Shown piece after piece: positions 1-8,262 of a stretch of DNA of 64,000 nt. Every line of letters begins with the position of its first letter. The first letter of the stretch is position 1. The notes beneath the pieces were generated by a model, which ran no database searches, was not told the DNA's origin, and saw only the letters and a list, made by a program, of their open reading frames with translations. The DNA comes from Candidatus Rokuibacteriota bacterium (GTDB lineage Bacteria > Methylomirabilota > Methylomirabilia > Rokubacteriales > CSP1-6): NCBI GenBank assembly GCA_003220225.1, contig QHRU01000035.1, positions 1-64,000 on the forward strand. The letters are read 5' to 3'. The translations under genes were made by a program, and so were the position numbers.

Positions 1-645
1 CAGCGTATCGTCGACGTATTCCAGCGGGATCGCGCTGACGGCGTTGGGATTGTTGCGCCGGGCCGCGGCGCCGAGCTCGGCCGACTGCCGGTCGGGCAAC
101 AAGATTTCTTCGCGCGCGACGAATTCCGACTTGCCCTCGACGGCGCGCCGGGCGCGATCCTGGCGCGCGCGGGCCAGGAGGTCGTGGAACTCGTCGGGCC
201 GTCGAACGCTCCGCATCCAGCGCCGACCGTTCCCGATGCCCACCACGCTGACCACGCATCTGACCCGGGGATCGACGGCACCGACCCAGACCACGGTGGC
301 GCCGCCATAGCTCGTGCCGTAGATGCCGAGCCGCTGGGGGTCGACCTGGGGGAGCGTGCCGAGGAACGTGAGCGCGGCCTGCACGTCGGCCACGCGGCTG
401 TAGGGCGCCAGGCGAGTGCGGGGGCCGTCGCTCGCGCCCCAGCCCTTGTAGTCGAAGACCATGGCGACGTAACCGGCCTTGTTCAGGGCCCGCGCGTTGT
501 CGGGAAGATAGATATCCTTGACGCCGGTGTAGCCGTGACAGAGCACGATCCCCGCGCGCTTCTCGCGCGGGCGGACGTCGTCCGGGACATAGACGTCGCC
601 GTCGAGCTTGACCCCTTCGCTGTAGAACGTGACCGGCGTCTTCAT
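1..645 (-). CDS. alpha/beta hydrolase (peptidase S15/YcjY-like), 3' end off window
   Basis: The reading frame starts at an ATG complementary to 643-645 and stays open to base 1, so the C-terminus is missing (215 codons seen). GAGGAG lies just upstream as a ribosome binding site. The protein starts MKTPVTFYSEGVKLDGDVYV, has the oxyanion-region CHGYTGVKD, and the nucleophile elbow GTSYGG near residue 114. This is the layout of alpha/beta hydrolases of the dienelactone hydrolase/S15 type. No signal peptide is visible, so it is probably cytoplasmic. The substrate cannot be told. It is divergent from the small membrane protein at 710. Confidence 0.8.
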   Translation of the reverse strand, partial: MKTPVTFYSEGVKLDGDVYVPDDVRPREKRAGIVLCHGYTGVKDIYLPDNARALNKAGYVAMVFDYKGWGASDGPRTRLAPYSRVADVQAALTFLGTLPQVDPQRLGIYGTSYGGATVVWVGAVDPRVRCVVSVVGIGNGRRWMRSVRRPDEFHDLLARARQDRARRAVEGKSEFVAREEILLPDRQSAELGAAARRNNPNAVSAIPLEYVDDTL

Positions 646-709
646 CTTGCTCCTCGTGGTCCTATACGGTTACCGCAGCGCGACTGTCTGGTAGGCGGAG
701 GACACGGCC

Positions 710-853
710 ATGGTCATCGGTGTCGCCCATCTGGGTCCGCTTCTGTCGATCGTCTTCGGGATCCTGATCCTGATCCTTCCGAAGCTCTTGAATTATCTGG
801 TCGGGATCTACCTGATCCTGATCGGCCTGCTCGGCCTGGGGGTCATCCGCTGA
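710..853 (+). CDS. small membrane protein, DUF3096-like
   Basis: A 47-residue ORF starting MVIGVAHLGPLLSIVFGILI. Almost the whole chain is hydrophobic, with two short membrane segments around residues 8-24 and 27-45 separated by PKLLNYLVG. GGCGGAGGAC before the ATG gives a good ribosome binding site. The sequence resembles the DUF3096 family of tiny inner-membrane proteins, whose function is unknown. It stands alone between two hydrolase genes. Confidence 0.65.
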   Translation: MVIGVAHLGPLLSIVFGILILILPKLLNYLVGIYLILIGLLGLGVIR

Positions 854-922
854 GCCCGAACGCGCCGAAGGCGGGGGCGACCCCGGGCCACGACGAGCAC
901 CAGGGAGTCCATGCAGCCGATA

Positions 923-2026
923 CTACCGCAGGCGCTCGCCGCGCTGCGTGACCACGTCCAGAAACTTCGCCACCTCGGCGTTGATCTGCTCCACGTCGGC
1001 CGGACGGAAGCCGCCGGCGGCGTAGTGGCCCGTGATCGACTCGGGGTTGATCGTCACGGCGCGCACGTCACGGATGTAGCGCGCGGCCTCGAGGGGCTCC
1101 CATTCCGGATTCAGGAGATCCTTCACCCCCGTCATGATCAGCGTCTTGGCCTTGATCGCGCGCAGCGCCTTCGCGTAGTCGCCGTTCATGCCGGGCGTGC
1201 CGCCCACGTCGTGGGTCTCGTAGGCCCACGACTGATAGATGTAGTCGTTCGGATCGAAGGCGTTGAGGATCCTGTCCTCCTGCTCCTTGAGCCAGGGCAG
1301 GACGTCGAGCGGCCTGGCGAACTGGTCGCGGTACATCTCGGGCGTGCGCGCGGCGCCGAAGCCGAGGATCTCGCGCCACAGACGAACGCCGTTGACGGGG
1401 ATGCTCGTGTAGTTGCCGTTGTTCCACGCGGGGTCGAGCATGATGGCCTTGCGGGTGGCCTCGACGAGCAGCACGCTCCACGCCGGCGTGCGCGCCAGCG
1501 GCACCAGGGCGACCAGGCTGTCCATGACGTCCGGATGCGACACGCCCCACTGGAGCGCCTGCATCCCGCCCATCGAGGGACCGATCACGGCCACCACGTG
1601 GTCGATGCCGAGCTTCTCCTTGAGCAGTCGGCGCTGCGACTCCACCATGTCGCGCATCCCGAACTTCGGAAACTGCATGCGCGGCTGCGCCTTGCTGTTG
1701 CTCGGCGAAGTCGTGAGCCCGTTGCCGATGGCGTCGGTGGCGACCACGAAGTACTTCGTCGTGTCCAACGCCTTGCCCGGCCCGATGAGGAAGTCCAGGC
1801 GGTGATGGTTGCCGGTCAGCGCCGTCACCATGAGGATCGCGTTCGACTTCCTGGCGTTGAGCGCGCCGTGGGTGACGTAGGAGATCGCGAAATCCTTGAT
1901 GACCTCGCCGCTCTCCAGCTTGAGATCCCCCATCGTGTAGGTCTGGTGCGGGGGGTCGCCGGGCTTGTGGGCGAGGGCGGGGGAGGCGGCCAGGAGCACG
2001 AGGGCCAGGACGAGGAGATGGGTCAT
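923..2026 (-). CDS. secreted MetX-like alpha/beta hydrolase
   Basis: I start at the ATG complementary to 2024-2026 because GGAGGT precedes it and it opens a clear signal peptide (MTHLLVLALVLLAASPALA); longer versions of this frame lack such a signal. The 367-residue product has the homoserine O-acetyltransferase (MetX) fold signature: a GPSMGGMQALQW nucleophile elbow, an acid region around VKDLLNPEWE, and a late GHYAAGG that can supply the histidine. True MetX enzymes are cytoplasmic, so a signal peptide argues for a periplasmic hydrolase or acyltransferase of unknown substrate rather than methionine synthesis. A TACAAT -10 on this strand lies at 2069-2074. Confidence 0.8.
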   Translation of the reverse strand: MTHLLVLALVLLAASPALAHKPGDPPHQTYTMGDLKLESGEVIKDFAISYVTHGALNARKSNAILMVTALTGNHHRLDFLIGPGKALDTTKYFVVATDAIGNGLTTSPSNSKAQPRMQFPKFGMRDMVESQRRLLKEKLGIDHVVAVIGPSMGGMQALQWGVSHPDVMDSLVALVPLARTPAWSVLLVEATRKAIMLDPAWNNGNYTSIPVNGVRLWREILGFGAARTPEMYRDQFARPLDVLPWLKEQEDRILNAFDPNDYIYQSWAYETHDVGGTPGMNGDYAKALRAIKAKTLIMTGVKDLLNPEWEPLEAARYIRDVRAVTINPESITGHYAAGGFRPADVEQINAEVAKFLDVVTQRGERLR

Positions 2027-2068
2027 GGTGGACCTCCGTCTGAGGGTGGCGCCTGGAAAGTGGCGCGC

Positions 2069-2090
2069 ATTGTAGCAGACCGCGTATGAT
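2069..2090. promoter_or_regulatory. divergent -10 elements for the MetX-like gene (-) and the hybrid kinase (+)
   Basis: On the minus strand TACAAT (2069-2074) precedes the hydrolase start by about 42 nt, leaving room for its ribosome binding site. On the plus strand TATGAT (2085-2090) ends 9 nt before the kinase ATG at 2100, which would give an almost leaderless mRNA. No convincing -35 boxes are visible. Confidence 0.5.
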
Positions 2091-2099
2091 GTCGGGGTT

Positions 2100-4739
2100 A
2101 TGCCGGACCGCGACGTTCCGCGTGTGTTGGTGGTCGACGACGACGCGCGGGTCCGACACTTTCTCACGACCGCGCTGGGCGCCGCGGGGTTCGCCGTGAC
2201 GGCCACCGGCACCGGCGAGGAAGGCCTGCGGCTCGCCGCCGCGCGGCCCGACCTCGTCGTCCTCGACGTCGACCTGCCCGATCTTTCCGGCCGCGAGGTG
2301 TGCCGCCGGCTCAAGGTCGCGGAGGAAACCGCCATCATCCCGGTGCTCATGCTCTCGGGCGTGTTCACGGACGTGGCCGATCGCAGCCAGGCGCTGGAGG
2401 ACGGCTCCGACGCCTATCTCATCAAGCCGGTGACCTCGCGCGAGCTGGTGGCCATGGCGCGCGCGCTCCTGCGTGCGGCGCGCGCCGAGCGGCGCAGCCA
2501 TGAGCACCAGCGCGCGGCCGAGGAGCTGCGGCGCCGTGTCGCGCAGAGCAAGGCGATGGTCGACGTCGCGCGCTCGATCACCGCCTCCCTCGACTTGCAG
2601 GGTGTGCTCGATCGCATCGTGGACGAGGCCTGCCTGCTGCTCGGCGCCCGGCGCGTGGCCATCGCCGTGCTCGAGGCCAGCGAGCCGATGCCGATCATCC
2701 GCTTCCGCGCCGTGCGCGGGCTGTCGCCGGCCTTCGCGCAGCGGCTGCGGCCGCTCTCCTGGCGCGACGGCACGACGCCGATGGCCATCCACGAGCGTCG
2801 CCCGGTCTGGACGGCGGACGTCCTGCGCGACCCCGCCCTCGAGCTGACGCTCCCGACGCGCGCGATCATCGAGGCCGAGGGCTACCGCGCGGTGCTGTCG
2901 GTGCCGCTGCTGGCGGGCGACCGCGCGCTCGGCGCGATCGTCGTCTATCGCGACCTCGTCGGGCCGTTCTCGGAGGACGACATCGACATCACGCAGGTCT
3001 TCGCCGCCCAGGCCGCGGTGGCGATGGAGAATGCCGACCTCTACCGCCGTGCCTCCGAGCGCGCCGAGAAGCTCACGACGCTCAGCGCGCTCACGCGCCT
3101 GATCACCGGCGCCGCCTCCAGCCACGAGGTCTTCGGCGCGGTGGCGGAGGCGGCGGTGCGGCTGCTCGCCGCGCGCGCGAGCCAGGTGTGGGTGGACGAT
3201 CCCGCCAACGCGATGCTGCGCATCGAGGGCACCGTGTCGGTCGATCCGGCGCTCGCCGAGCAGCTCGGCAAGTTCAAAATCATGCCTCACGGCGACGGCC
3301 TCACCGGCTCGGTGTTCGCGACGCGGACCCCGATGTTCGTTCGCGACCTGCGATCCGAGCCGCGGTTCCGCGCCCAGGCCATCGTCGACGAAGGCGCCGT
3401 GCGCGCCTACGCCGGCATCCCGCTGGTGGCCGCCGAGGGCGTGGTCGTCGGCGTGCTCTCGCTGCTCTTCGGCGAGCGCGGCGACTTCACCGACGAGGAG
3501 AAGGAGCTGGTGCGCCTGCTCGCCGACCAGGCGGCCATCGCCATCGTCCAGGCCCAGCTCTACGGCGAGGCCGAAAGGCGTCGGCGGCAGGCGGAGGAAA
3601 TGGCCGAGAACCTCGAGCGCAGCCAGGGTCAGCTCGTGAAGACCGAGCGTCTGCGCGCGCTCGGCGAGATGGCCGCCGGGGTCGCCCACGACTTCAACAA
3701 TCTACTGTCGGTGATCCTCGGCCGCGCCGAGCTGATGCTGCGCCGCGTGCGCGAGCCCGGCATGGTCCGCGACCTCGAGGCGGTGCGCCGTGCGGCGCAG
3801 GACGGCGCCGACACCGTGCGCCGGATCCAGGAGTTCACCCGGACGCGGCGCACGCGCTCGTTCGAGCGCGTGGACCTCGGCGACGTGGCGCGCGAGGTCA
3901 TCGAGCTGACGCGCCCGCGCTGGGAGGTCGAGGGCCAGAGCCGCGGCGTGCGCTACGAGTTCACGGTCGAGGGGCTGGCGCCGCCGGTGGCCGGCCGCCC
4001 CGAGGAGCTGCGCGAGGTCCTCACGAACCTGATCACCAACGCCGTGGACGCGATGCCCGAGGGCGGCCGCTGCACCGTGCGGCTCGCCGCCGGGCTCGAG
4101 TGGGCGAGCGTCTCGGTGCGGGACAACGGCGTGGGCATGGCCGAGGACATGCGGCGCCGCGTGTTCGAGCCGTTCTTCACATCCAAAGGCCCGCGCGGCA
4201 CGGGCCTGGGCCTCGCCGTCTCGTGGGGCATCGTGACCCGCCACGGCGGGACGATCGAGGTGGACAGCGCGCTCGGCGAGGGCAGCACGTTCGTCGTGCG
4301 CCTGCCCATTCCCGTGTCGCTCCCCGACTCCGTGACCGGCGTGACGGTGCCGCCGCCGTCAGGGACGGCGCGCGTGCTCATCATCGAGGACGAGCCCGAG
4401 GTGCAGGCGGTGCTCGCCGACATGCTTCGCGAGGCCGGGTACATCGTCATCGTGGCCAAGGACGGCAACAACGGCCTCGAGCGCTGCGAGCAGGAGTCGA
4501 TGGACATCGTGCTCAGCGACATCTCGATGCCGGGGCTCTCGGGGTGGGACGTCGCCACCCAGCTGCGCACGCGCTTCCCGACAATTCCCATCGGCTTCGT
4601 CACAGGCTGGGGCGATCAGCTCGATCCCGAGCGGCTCACGCGCACCGGCGTGAGCTTCGTCATCGCCAAACCGTTCCAGACGCTCGACGTCCTGCGCCAC
4701 GTCGCCCAGGCGCTCACCGCGCCCCGCCCCGCCGCCTGA
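2100..4739 (+). CDS. hybrid sensor histidine kinase with N- and C-terminal receiver domains
   Basis: An 879-residue cytoplasmic signalling protein with no membrane segment. Domains in order: receiver (about 8-125, acidic pair DDD at 13-15, phospho-acceptor Asp56); GAF (about 150-310); GAF (about 325-485); a short coiled coil; HisKA with the phospho-acceptor His530 in GVAHDFNNLLS; HATPase_c with a G1/F/G2 region (FEPFFTSKGPRGTGLGLA); and a second receiver (about 755-870, Asp807 in LSDISMPG). The double-receiver layout suggests a phosphorelay fed by an upstream kinase. No dedicated response regulator lies next to it. The ligand of the GAF domains cannot be predicted. Confidence 0.92.
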   Translation: MPDRDVPRVLVVDDDARVRHFLTTALGAAGFAVTATGTGEEGLRLAAARPDLVVLDVDLPDLSGREVCRRLKVAEETAIIPVLMLSGVFTDVADRSQALEDGSDAYLIKPVTSRELVAMARALLRAARAERRSHEHQRAAEELRRRVAQSKAMVDVARSITASLDLQGVLDRIVDEACLLLGARRVAIAVLEASEPMPIIRFRAVRGLSPAFAQRLRPLSWRDGTTPMAIHERRPVWTADVLRDPALELTLPTRAIIEAEGYRAVLSVPLLAGDRALGAIVVYRDLVGPFSEDDIDITQVFAAQAAVAMENADLYRRASERAEKLTTLSALTRLITGAASSHEVFGAVAEAAVRLLAARASQVWVDDPANAMLRIEGTVSVDPALAEQLGKFKIMPHGDGLTGSVFATRTPMFVRDLRSEPRFRAQAIVDEGAVRAYAGIPLVAAEGVVVGVLSLLFGERGDFTDEEKELVRLLADQAAIAIVQAQLYGEAERRRRQAEEMAENLERSQGQLVKTERLRALGEMAAGVAHDFNNLLSVILGRAELMLRRVREPGMVRDLEAVRRAAQDGADTVRRIQEFTRTRRTRSFERVDLGDVAREVIELTRPRWEVEGQSRGVRYEFTVEGLAPPVAGRPEELREVLTNLITNAVDAMPEGGRCTVRLAAGLEWASVSVRDNGVGMAEDMRRRVFEPFFTSKGPRGTGLGLAVSWGIVTRHGGTIEVDSALGEGSTFVVRLPIPVSLPDSVTGVTVPPPSGTARVLIIEDEPEVQAVLADMLREAGYIVIVAKDGNNGLERCEQESMDIVLSDISMPGLSGWDVATQLRTRFPTIPIGFVTGWGDQLDPERLTRTGVSFVIAKPFQTLDVLRHVAQALTAPRPAA

Positions 4740-4757
4740 GCCGCCCTGACCGAGTAA

Positions 4758-4880
4758 ATGGGGGGCCCCGAAATGGCCCCCCAAACCCCCCAACCGCTCG
4801 TCGCGCCCCGGCGAAGCCGTGGCGCGCCTCGACCCCCACACGCTCGGGGCGCCCCGGCGAAGCCGTGGCACCCCTCGATA
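4758..4880 (-). repeat. dispersed intergenic repeat, copy A
   Basis: One of five related GC-rich elements. The G-hairpin GGGGGGCC/GGCCCCCC lies at 4760-4767 and 4775-4782. It is followed by two tandem versions of the CGCCCCGGCGAAGCCGTGG module, at about 4803-4822 and 4850-4869. The orientation is opposite to copies B, D and E. It sits between the kinase stop and the 3' end of the zinc-ribbon gene, where the two transcripts converge. There is no T-tract, so it is not a canonical terminator. Confidence 0.8.
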
Positions 4881-4895
4881 CTCCGACAGGCTGAC

Positions 4896-5261
4896 CTAGT
4901 CGACCCCGCGCACGACCGTCTCCGCCGCCGGCCACAACGCGTGCAGCGCGAAGAAGAGCACCAGCAGCCCCACCCACGCGAGGCCGATGAGGGCGTAGGT
5001 GAGCATGCGCGAGTAGGGCGTCGTCTCGAGCGAGCCGTCCACGTGCCCGCGGGGCTTCGTGTCGCCTTCCGCCGCTGGCGGCCCGGACGACGGGCGGCGA
5101 TGCGGGCGGTCCCAGAAGCGGCGCTCGCACCTGCGGCAGCGGTAGGTGTGACGCTCGAGCCGCGGGAGGACCGCCTGCTCGAACCAGCCGTGCAAGCCGC
5201 GGCGCTCGATGCGATCGCTGCCGCAGCCCGGACAGCGGTGGCCGGCACTGAAGGTGCTCAT
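4896..5261 (-). CDS. zinc-ribbon membrane-anchored protein of unknown function
   Basis: A 121-residue protein starting MSTFSAGHRCPGCGSDRIER. Two cysteine pairs (CPGCG near residue 10 and CRRCERRFWDRP near residue 42) look like a treble-clef or zinc-ribbon metal site. One transmembrane helix (YALIGLAWVGLLVLFFALHA) lies near the C-terminus, so the ribbon probably faces the cytoplasm. Its start overlaps the stop of the acyl-CoA ligase gene by 4 bases (ATGA), so the two are translationally coupled. I do not recognise a named family. Confidence 0.65.
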   Translation of the reverse strand: MSTFSAGHRCPGCGSDRIERRGLHGWFEQAVLPRLERHTYRCRRCERRFWDRPHRRPSSGPPAAEGDTKPRGHVDGSLETTPYSRMLTYALIGLAWVGLLVLFFALHALWPAAETVVRGVD

Positions 5262-6865
5262 CGGCGCTTGCGCTCGCGGAGGTCGAGCACGCCAGGGCGG
5301 CGCCGCGGGTCCTCGCCCGTGGGGAAGATCTGCGTCTTCTGCACCTTCTGGGTGCCCGTGGTGGGCAGGGAGGCGACGAAGAGGAGCCACCCCGGCGCCT
5401 TGAAGTACGCCAGGCGCTCCATGCACCAGTCGAAAATCCGATCGGCGAGCGCGGCGCCAGCGACGACGCCGGGCATCGGCACGACGCAGGCCATGACTTC
5501 TTCCTCGCGGACGTCGTCGGGCACGGCGAGGACGGCGACCTGCGCGACCTCGTCGTGCGCCTGGATGACGGCTTCGATCTCCGCAGCCGCGATGTTCTCG
5601 CCGGCGCGTCGGATGATGTTCTTCTTGCGGTCGACGAAGTAGAGCAGGCCGTCGGCGTCCTGGCGCACGACGTCGCCCGTGTGAAACCAGCCACCCCGCC
5701 ACGCCTCTTCGGTGGCCCCCTCGTCCTTGAGGTAGCCGGAGAAGAAGCCGTGGCGCGGCCCCTCGGGCCCGCCCCAGCGCACGAGCAGCTCGCCCTCGGC
5801 GCCGCGCGGGACCTCGCGGTCCCGGTCGTCGACGACGCGCGCCTCGAGCCCGCCGAACGGCCGGCCGAAGGCGCGCGTGTGGATCATGCGCGGCTCGCGG
5901 TTGACCATCGTGACGCGGCCGGTCTCGGTCATGCCCCAGGCCTCGATCAGCGGAAAGCCGAAGCGCTTCTCGAAGGCCTCGTGCAGCTCGGGCTCGACGC
6001 CGGCGCCTATGCCGAACTTCACCGCGTGCTGGCGCTCTGCCGGCACGACCGGCTGGTTCAGCAACATCGGCGGCACCACGCCGAGGTAATGCACGATCGT
6101 CGCGCGCGTGGCCGCCACGTCCTGCCACCAGCGGGTGGGGCTGAAGCGTTCGGGCAGGATCAGGCAGTTGGCCGTGAGCATCGCGCAGGTCGCCGTCAGC
6201 CCCTGGCTGTTCATGTGATAGAGCGGCAGCGGGTTGAGGATGCGGTCGCGGCCGTACTCGATCACGACGAGGCCGCCCATGTCGCGGTACCAGGCGCCGG
6301 AGTTCAGATAATAGAGGTTCGTCAGGATGCAGCCCTTCGGCCGCCCAGTCGTGCCCGACGTGTAGAGCAGACTGCACTCGGTCTCGAGGCCCGGCGCACC
6401 GCCCCGCGGCGCCACGCGCGGCATCGGCAGCGGCGCCGGCCAGTCCTCGGCGTTCACCACGGGCAGCGGGTGGACGCGGTCGCGCGCGACGGCTTCGAGG
6501 TCGGCCACGCGCCGGGCGACGACCACGGCGAGGTCCGCGCCCGAGTGCTCCATCTGGTAGAGCATCTCGTCGTGCCGGTAGTCCGGATTGATCGGCACGA
6601 TTCCGCAGCCGAGGGCGTTGAGCGCCAGGTAGTGGAAGAAGAACTCGGGGCGGTTTTCGAGCAGCAGCGCCACGCGGTGTCCGTGACCATAGCCGGCGCC
6701 ACCGTAGTCGCCGCGCAGCCGCTCGACCTCCGCACGCACCTGCGCGTACGTGTACTCGACCCCGTCGGGATGATAGGCGCGGTTCGGCGCCGGCGGCGCA
6801 CAGAGAAAGGCGTGCTCGGGCGCGGCGTTCGCGGTCGCGGCGAAAGCCTCGTAGACGGTCTTCAT
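5258..6865 (-). CDS. AMP-binding acyl-CoA ligase (CaiC-like)
   Basis: A 535-residue ANL-superfamily enzyme that would adenylate a carboxylic acid and transfer it to CoA. Visible motifs: P-loop LLYTSGTTGRPKG (A3), AWGMTETG (A5), WFHTGDVVRQDADGLLYFVD (A7) and the hinge DRKKNIIRRAGENI (A8). The start MKTVYEAFAATANAAPEHAF is chosen because longer forms of the frame are out of family. TAGAAT ends 10 nt before this ATG, with no ribosome binding site. The overall pattern is closest to crotonobetaine/carnitine-CoA ligase-type enzymes, but the substrate is not determinable. It is coupled to the zinc-ribbon gene downstream. Confidence 0.9.
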   Translation of the reverse strand: MKTVYEAFAATANAAPEHAFLCAPPAPNRAYHPDGVEYTYAQVRAEVERLRGDYGGAGYGHGHRVALLLENRPEFFFHYLALNALGCGIVPINPDYRHDEMLYQMEHSGADLAVVVARRVADLEAVARDRVHPLPVVNAEDWPAPLPMPRVAPRGGAPGLETECSLLYTSGTTGRPKGCILTNLYYLNSGAWYRDMGGLVVIEYGRDRILNPLPLYHMNSQGLTATCAMLTANCLILPERFSPTRWWQDVAATRATIVHYLGVVPPMLLNQPVVPAERQHAVKFGIGAGVEPELHEAFEKRFGFPLIEAWGMTETGRVTMVNREPRMIHTRAFGRPFGGLEARVVDDRDREVPRGAEGELLVRWGGPEGPRHGFFSGYLKDEGATEEAWRGGWFHTGDVVRQDADGLLYFVDRKKNIIRRAGENIAAAEIEAVIQAHDEVAQVAVLAVPDDVREEEVMACVVPMPGVVAGAALADRIFDWCMERLAYFKAPGWLLFVASLPTTGTQKVQKTQIFPTGEDPRRRPGVLDLRERKRR

Positions 6866-6875
6866 GGCCCGGCCG

Positions 6876-6881
6876 ATTCTA
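6876..6881 (-). promoter_or_regulatory. -10 box TAGAAT of the acyl-CoA ligase (near-leaderless)
   Basis: TAGAAT on the minus strand ends 10 nt before the ATG complementary to 6863-6865. The predicted transcription start falls within about 3 nt of the start codon, and no Shine-Dalgarno motif intervenes. Confidence 0.5.
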
Positions 6882-6936
6882 GCGCGAAAGGGGAGCCGGG
6901 CCGGCAGTTGGTCGACGCGACCGGACCCCGGCCCCG

Positions 6937-7365
6937 TCAGCTCGGCGGCCGTTCTCTCAACGCCTGCTCGTAGATCGCCCGGAGGTCGGCCGGCATCTGC
7001 TCGACGGAGTCGTACGTCCGCGTGGTGCCCGAACCGTCCTTGATGACGATCTTCGTCTGGTTTGGAGACAAGGGCCCCGCGCTCGCGCGCGCGTGCTCGA
7101 TCTTGGCGCGGATATCCGGCGGCACTTCGTCCAGCGATCCGTACGTCGTGGTCGCTCCCGTCTGGGGGTCCTGGACCTGGATGCGCTCGGTCCGAATCTC
7201 CGTCACCGTGGTCGTCACGTGCGGAGTCCGGGTCAAGCGGCTGCCGGGCGTCGCGAGGGTCGCCGGGCCCTCCGTGCGGCGGGACAGCACGGCCCAGAGG
7301 GCGGCGAGCGCGACCAGGACCGCGAGCGCAATGAGGACGTAGGTCGAGGTCACGGCGACAAGCAT
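6937..7365 (-). CDS. membrane-anchored protein with a duplicated C-terminal motif
   Basis: A 142-residue protein with one N-terminal membrane helix (STYVLIALAVLVALAALWAV, residues 7-26) and a soluble tail. The tail contains two versions of the same motif: TTTYGSLDEVPPDIRAKIEH (about residues 72-91) and TRTYDSVEQMPADLRAIYEQ (about 115-134). Each has a preceding short beta-like stretch (RIQVQDPQTGA, KIVIKDGSGT). This looks like an internal duplication. I do not recognise the family. Its start overlaps the longest form of the divergent hydrolase. Confidence 0.6.
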   Translation of the reverse strand: MLVAVTSTYVLIALAVLVALAALWAVLSRRTEGPATLATPGSRLTRTPHVTTTVTEIRTERIQVQDPQTGATTTYGSLDEVPPDIRAKIEHARASAGPLSPNQTKIVIKDGSGTTRTYDSVEQMPADLRAIYEQALRERPPS

Positions 7366-8224
7366 GATAACGCGGACGCACGCTTGCGCTCTACCGATCA
7401 GCGCGGTACTGCTAGCGCGATGGAACGCAGGGCCAGCTTTGCCGAAGGGGCCTGACGTTTACTACGAGCGCCGCGGCCGGGGCGCGGCCGACGCCCCGGC
7501 CATCGTCTTCCTGCACGGCCTCGGCTCCTGCGCCGACGATTGGACCTGGCAGATTCCCGCGTTCGAGCGTGACCATCGGCTGCTGCTCGTCGATCTTCCC
7601 GGCCACTATCGCTCGCCGCTGCCCGCGGGACCACTGAGCGTCGATGCCATGGCGGACGCGGTCGGCGTCCTGCTGGCGCGCCTCGGCGAGCCGCCGGCGC
7701 ACGTGGTGGGACTCTCGCTCGGCGGCTGCGTGGCGCTGGCGCTGGCGCTGCGCGCCCCAGAGCGCGTGCGGTCGCTGACGGTCGTCAACGCGTTCGCCCG
7801 GCTGCGTCCCGCGAGCCCGGCCGCCGTCGTGCGTCTGGTCGCGCGGCTGGTGCTGCTCGCCACGGCGCCGATGTCGGTGGTGGCGGCGCTGGTGGCGCGC
7901 GGCCTCTTCCCGCGGGCCGAGCAGGCGGCGCTCTACGAGGCGGCGGCGCACAGCCTGGCGCGCACCTCGCGGCGCACGTACCTGGCCGGGCTGCGCGCGC
8001 TGGCCGGCTTCGACGCGCGGGCGTCGTTGGCGCGCGTACGCTGTCCGACGCTGGTCGTGGCCGGCGCCGCCGACGCGACGGTGGCGCTGGGCCTGAAGGA
8101 AGCGCTGGCGCGGGCGATCCCGGGCTCGCGCTGGGTGATCGTGCCGGGCTCGGGTCACGCGACGAACGCCGACCATCCCGACACGTTCAACGCCACGCTG
8201 CGCGACTTCCTCGCCGCGCCCTGA
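7364..8224 (+). CDS. alpha/beta hydrolase
   Basis: A hydrolase of the HASH type: oxyanion FLHGLGSC, acid region VDLPGHYRS, nucleophile elbow GLSLGGCVAL, a later acid in VAGAADATVA, and catalytic histidine in GSGHATNADHP near the C-terminus. The start is uncertain. The ATG at 7364 is the longest in-frame choice, but it overlaps the divergent start and lacks a ribosome binding site. TTG at 7439 (261 residues) starts just before the conserved domain and is a good alternative. The substrate is unknown. Confidence 0.8.
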   Translation: MITRTHACALPISAVLLARWNAGPALPKGPDVYYERRGRGAADAPAIVFLHGLGSCADDWTWQIPAFERDHRLLLVDLPGHYRSPLPAGPLSVDAMADAVGVLLARLGEPPAHVVGLSLGGCVALALALRAPERVRSLTVVNAFARLRPASPAAVVRLVARLVLLATAPMSVVAALVARGLFPRAEQAALYEAAAHSLARTSRRTYLAGLRALAGFDARASLARVRCPTLVVAGAADATVALGLKEALARAIPGSRWVIVPGSGHATNADHPDTFNATLRDFLAAP

Positions 8225-8248
8225 GACGGGCCTGCGCCGCGCGCGGGG

Positions 8249-8254
8249 TACAAT
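8249..8254 (+). promoter_or_regulatory. -10 box TACAAT (leaderless) of the DMT permease
   Basis: TACAAT ends 8 nt before the GTG at 8263. No Shine-Dalgarno sequence fits between them, so the transcript should begin at or beside the start codon. Confidence 0.55.
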
Positions 8255-8262
8255 CGCCGCCC

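Noticed and set aside
1068-3689. Very long minus-strand open frame (873 codons) under the MetX-like and kinase genes
   Set aside because: It is antisense to well-supported genes, its translation is Arg/His/Ala-rich without domains, and long spurious frames are expected at this GC content.
4758-4880. GC-rich hairpins of the dispersed repeat considered as intrinsic terminators
   Set aside because: No T-tract follows any of the five copies, and copies D and E precede genes they would switch off. A barrier or regulatory role remains possible.
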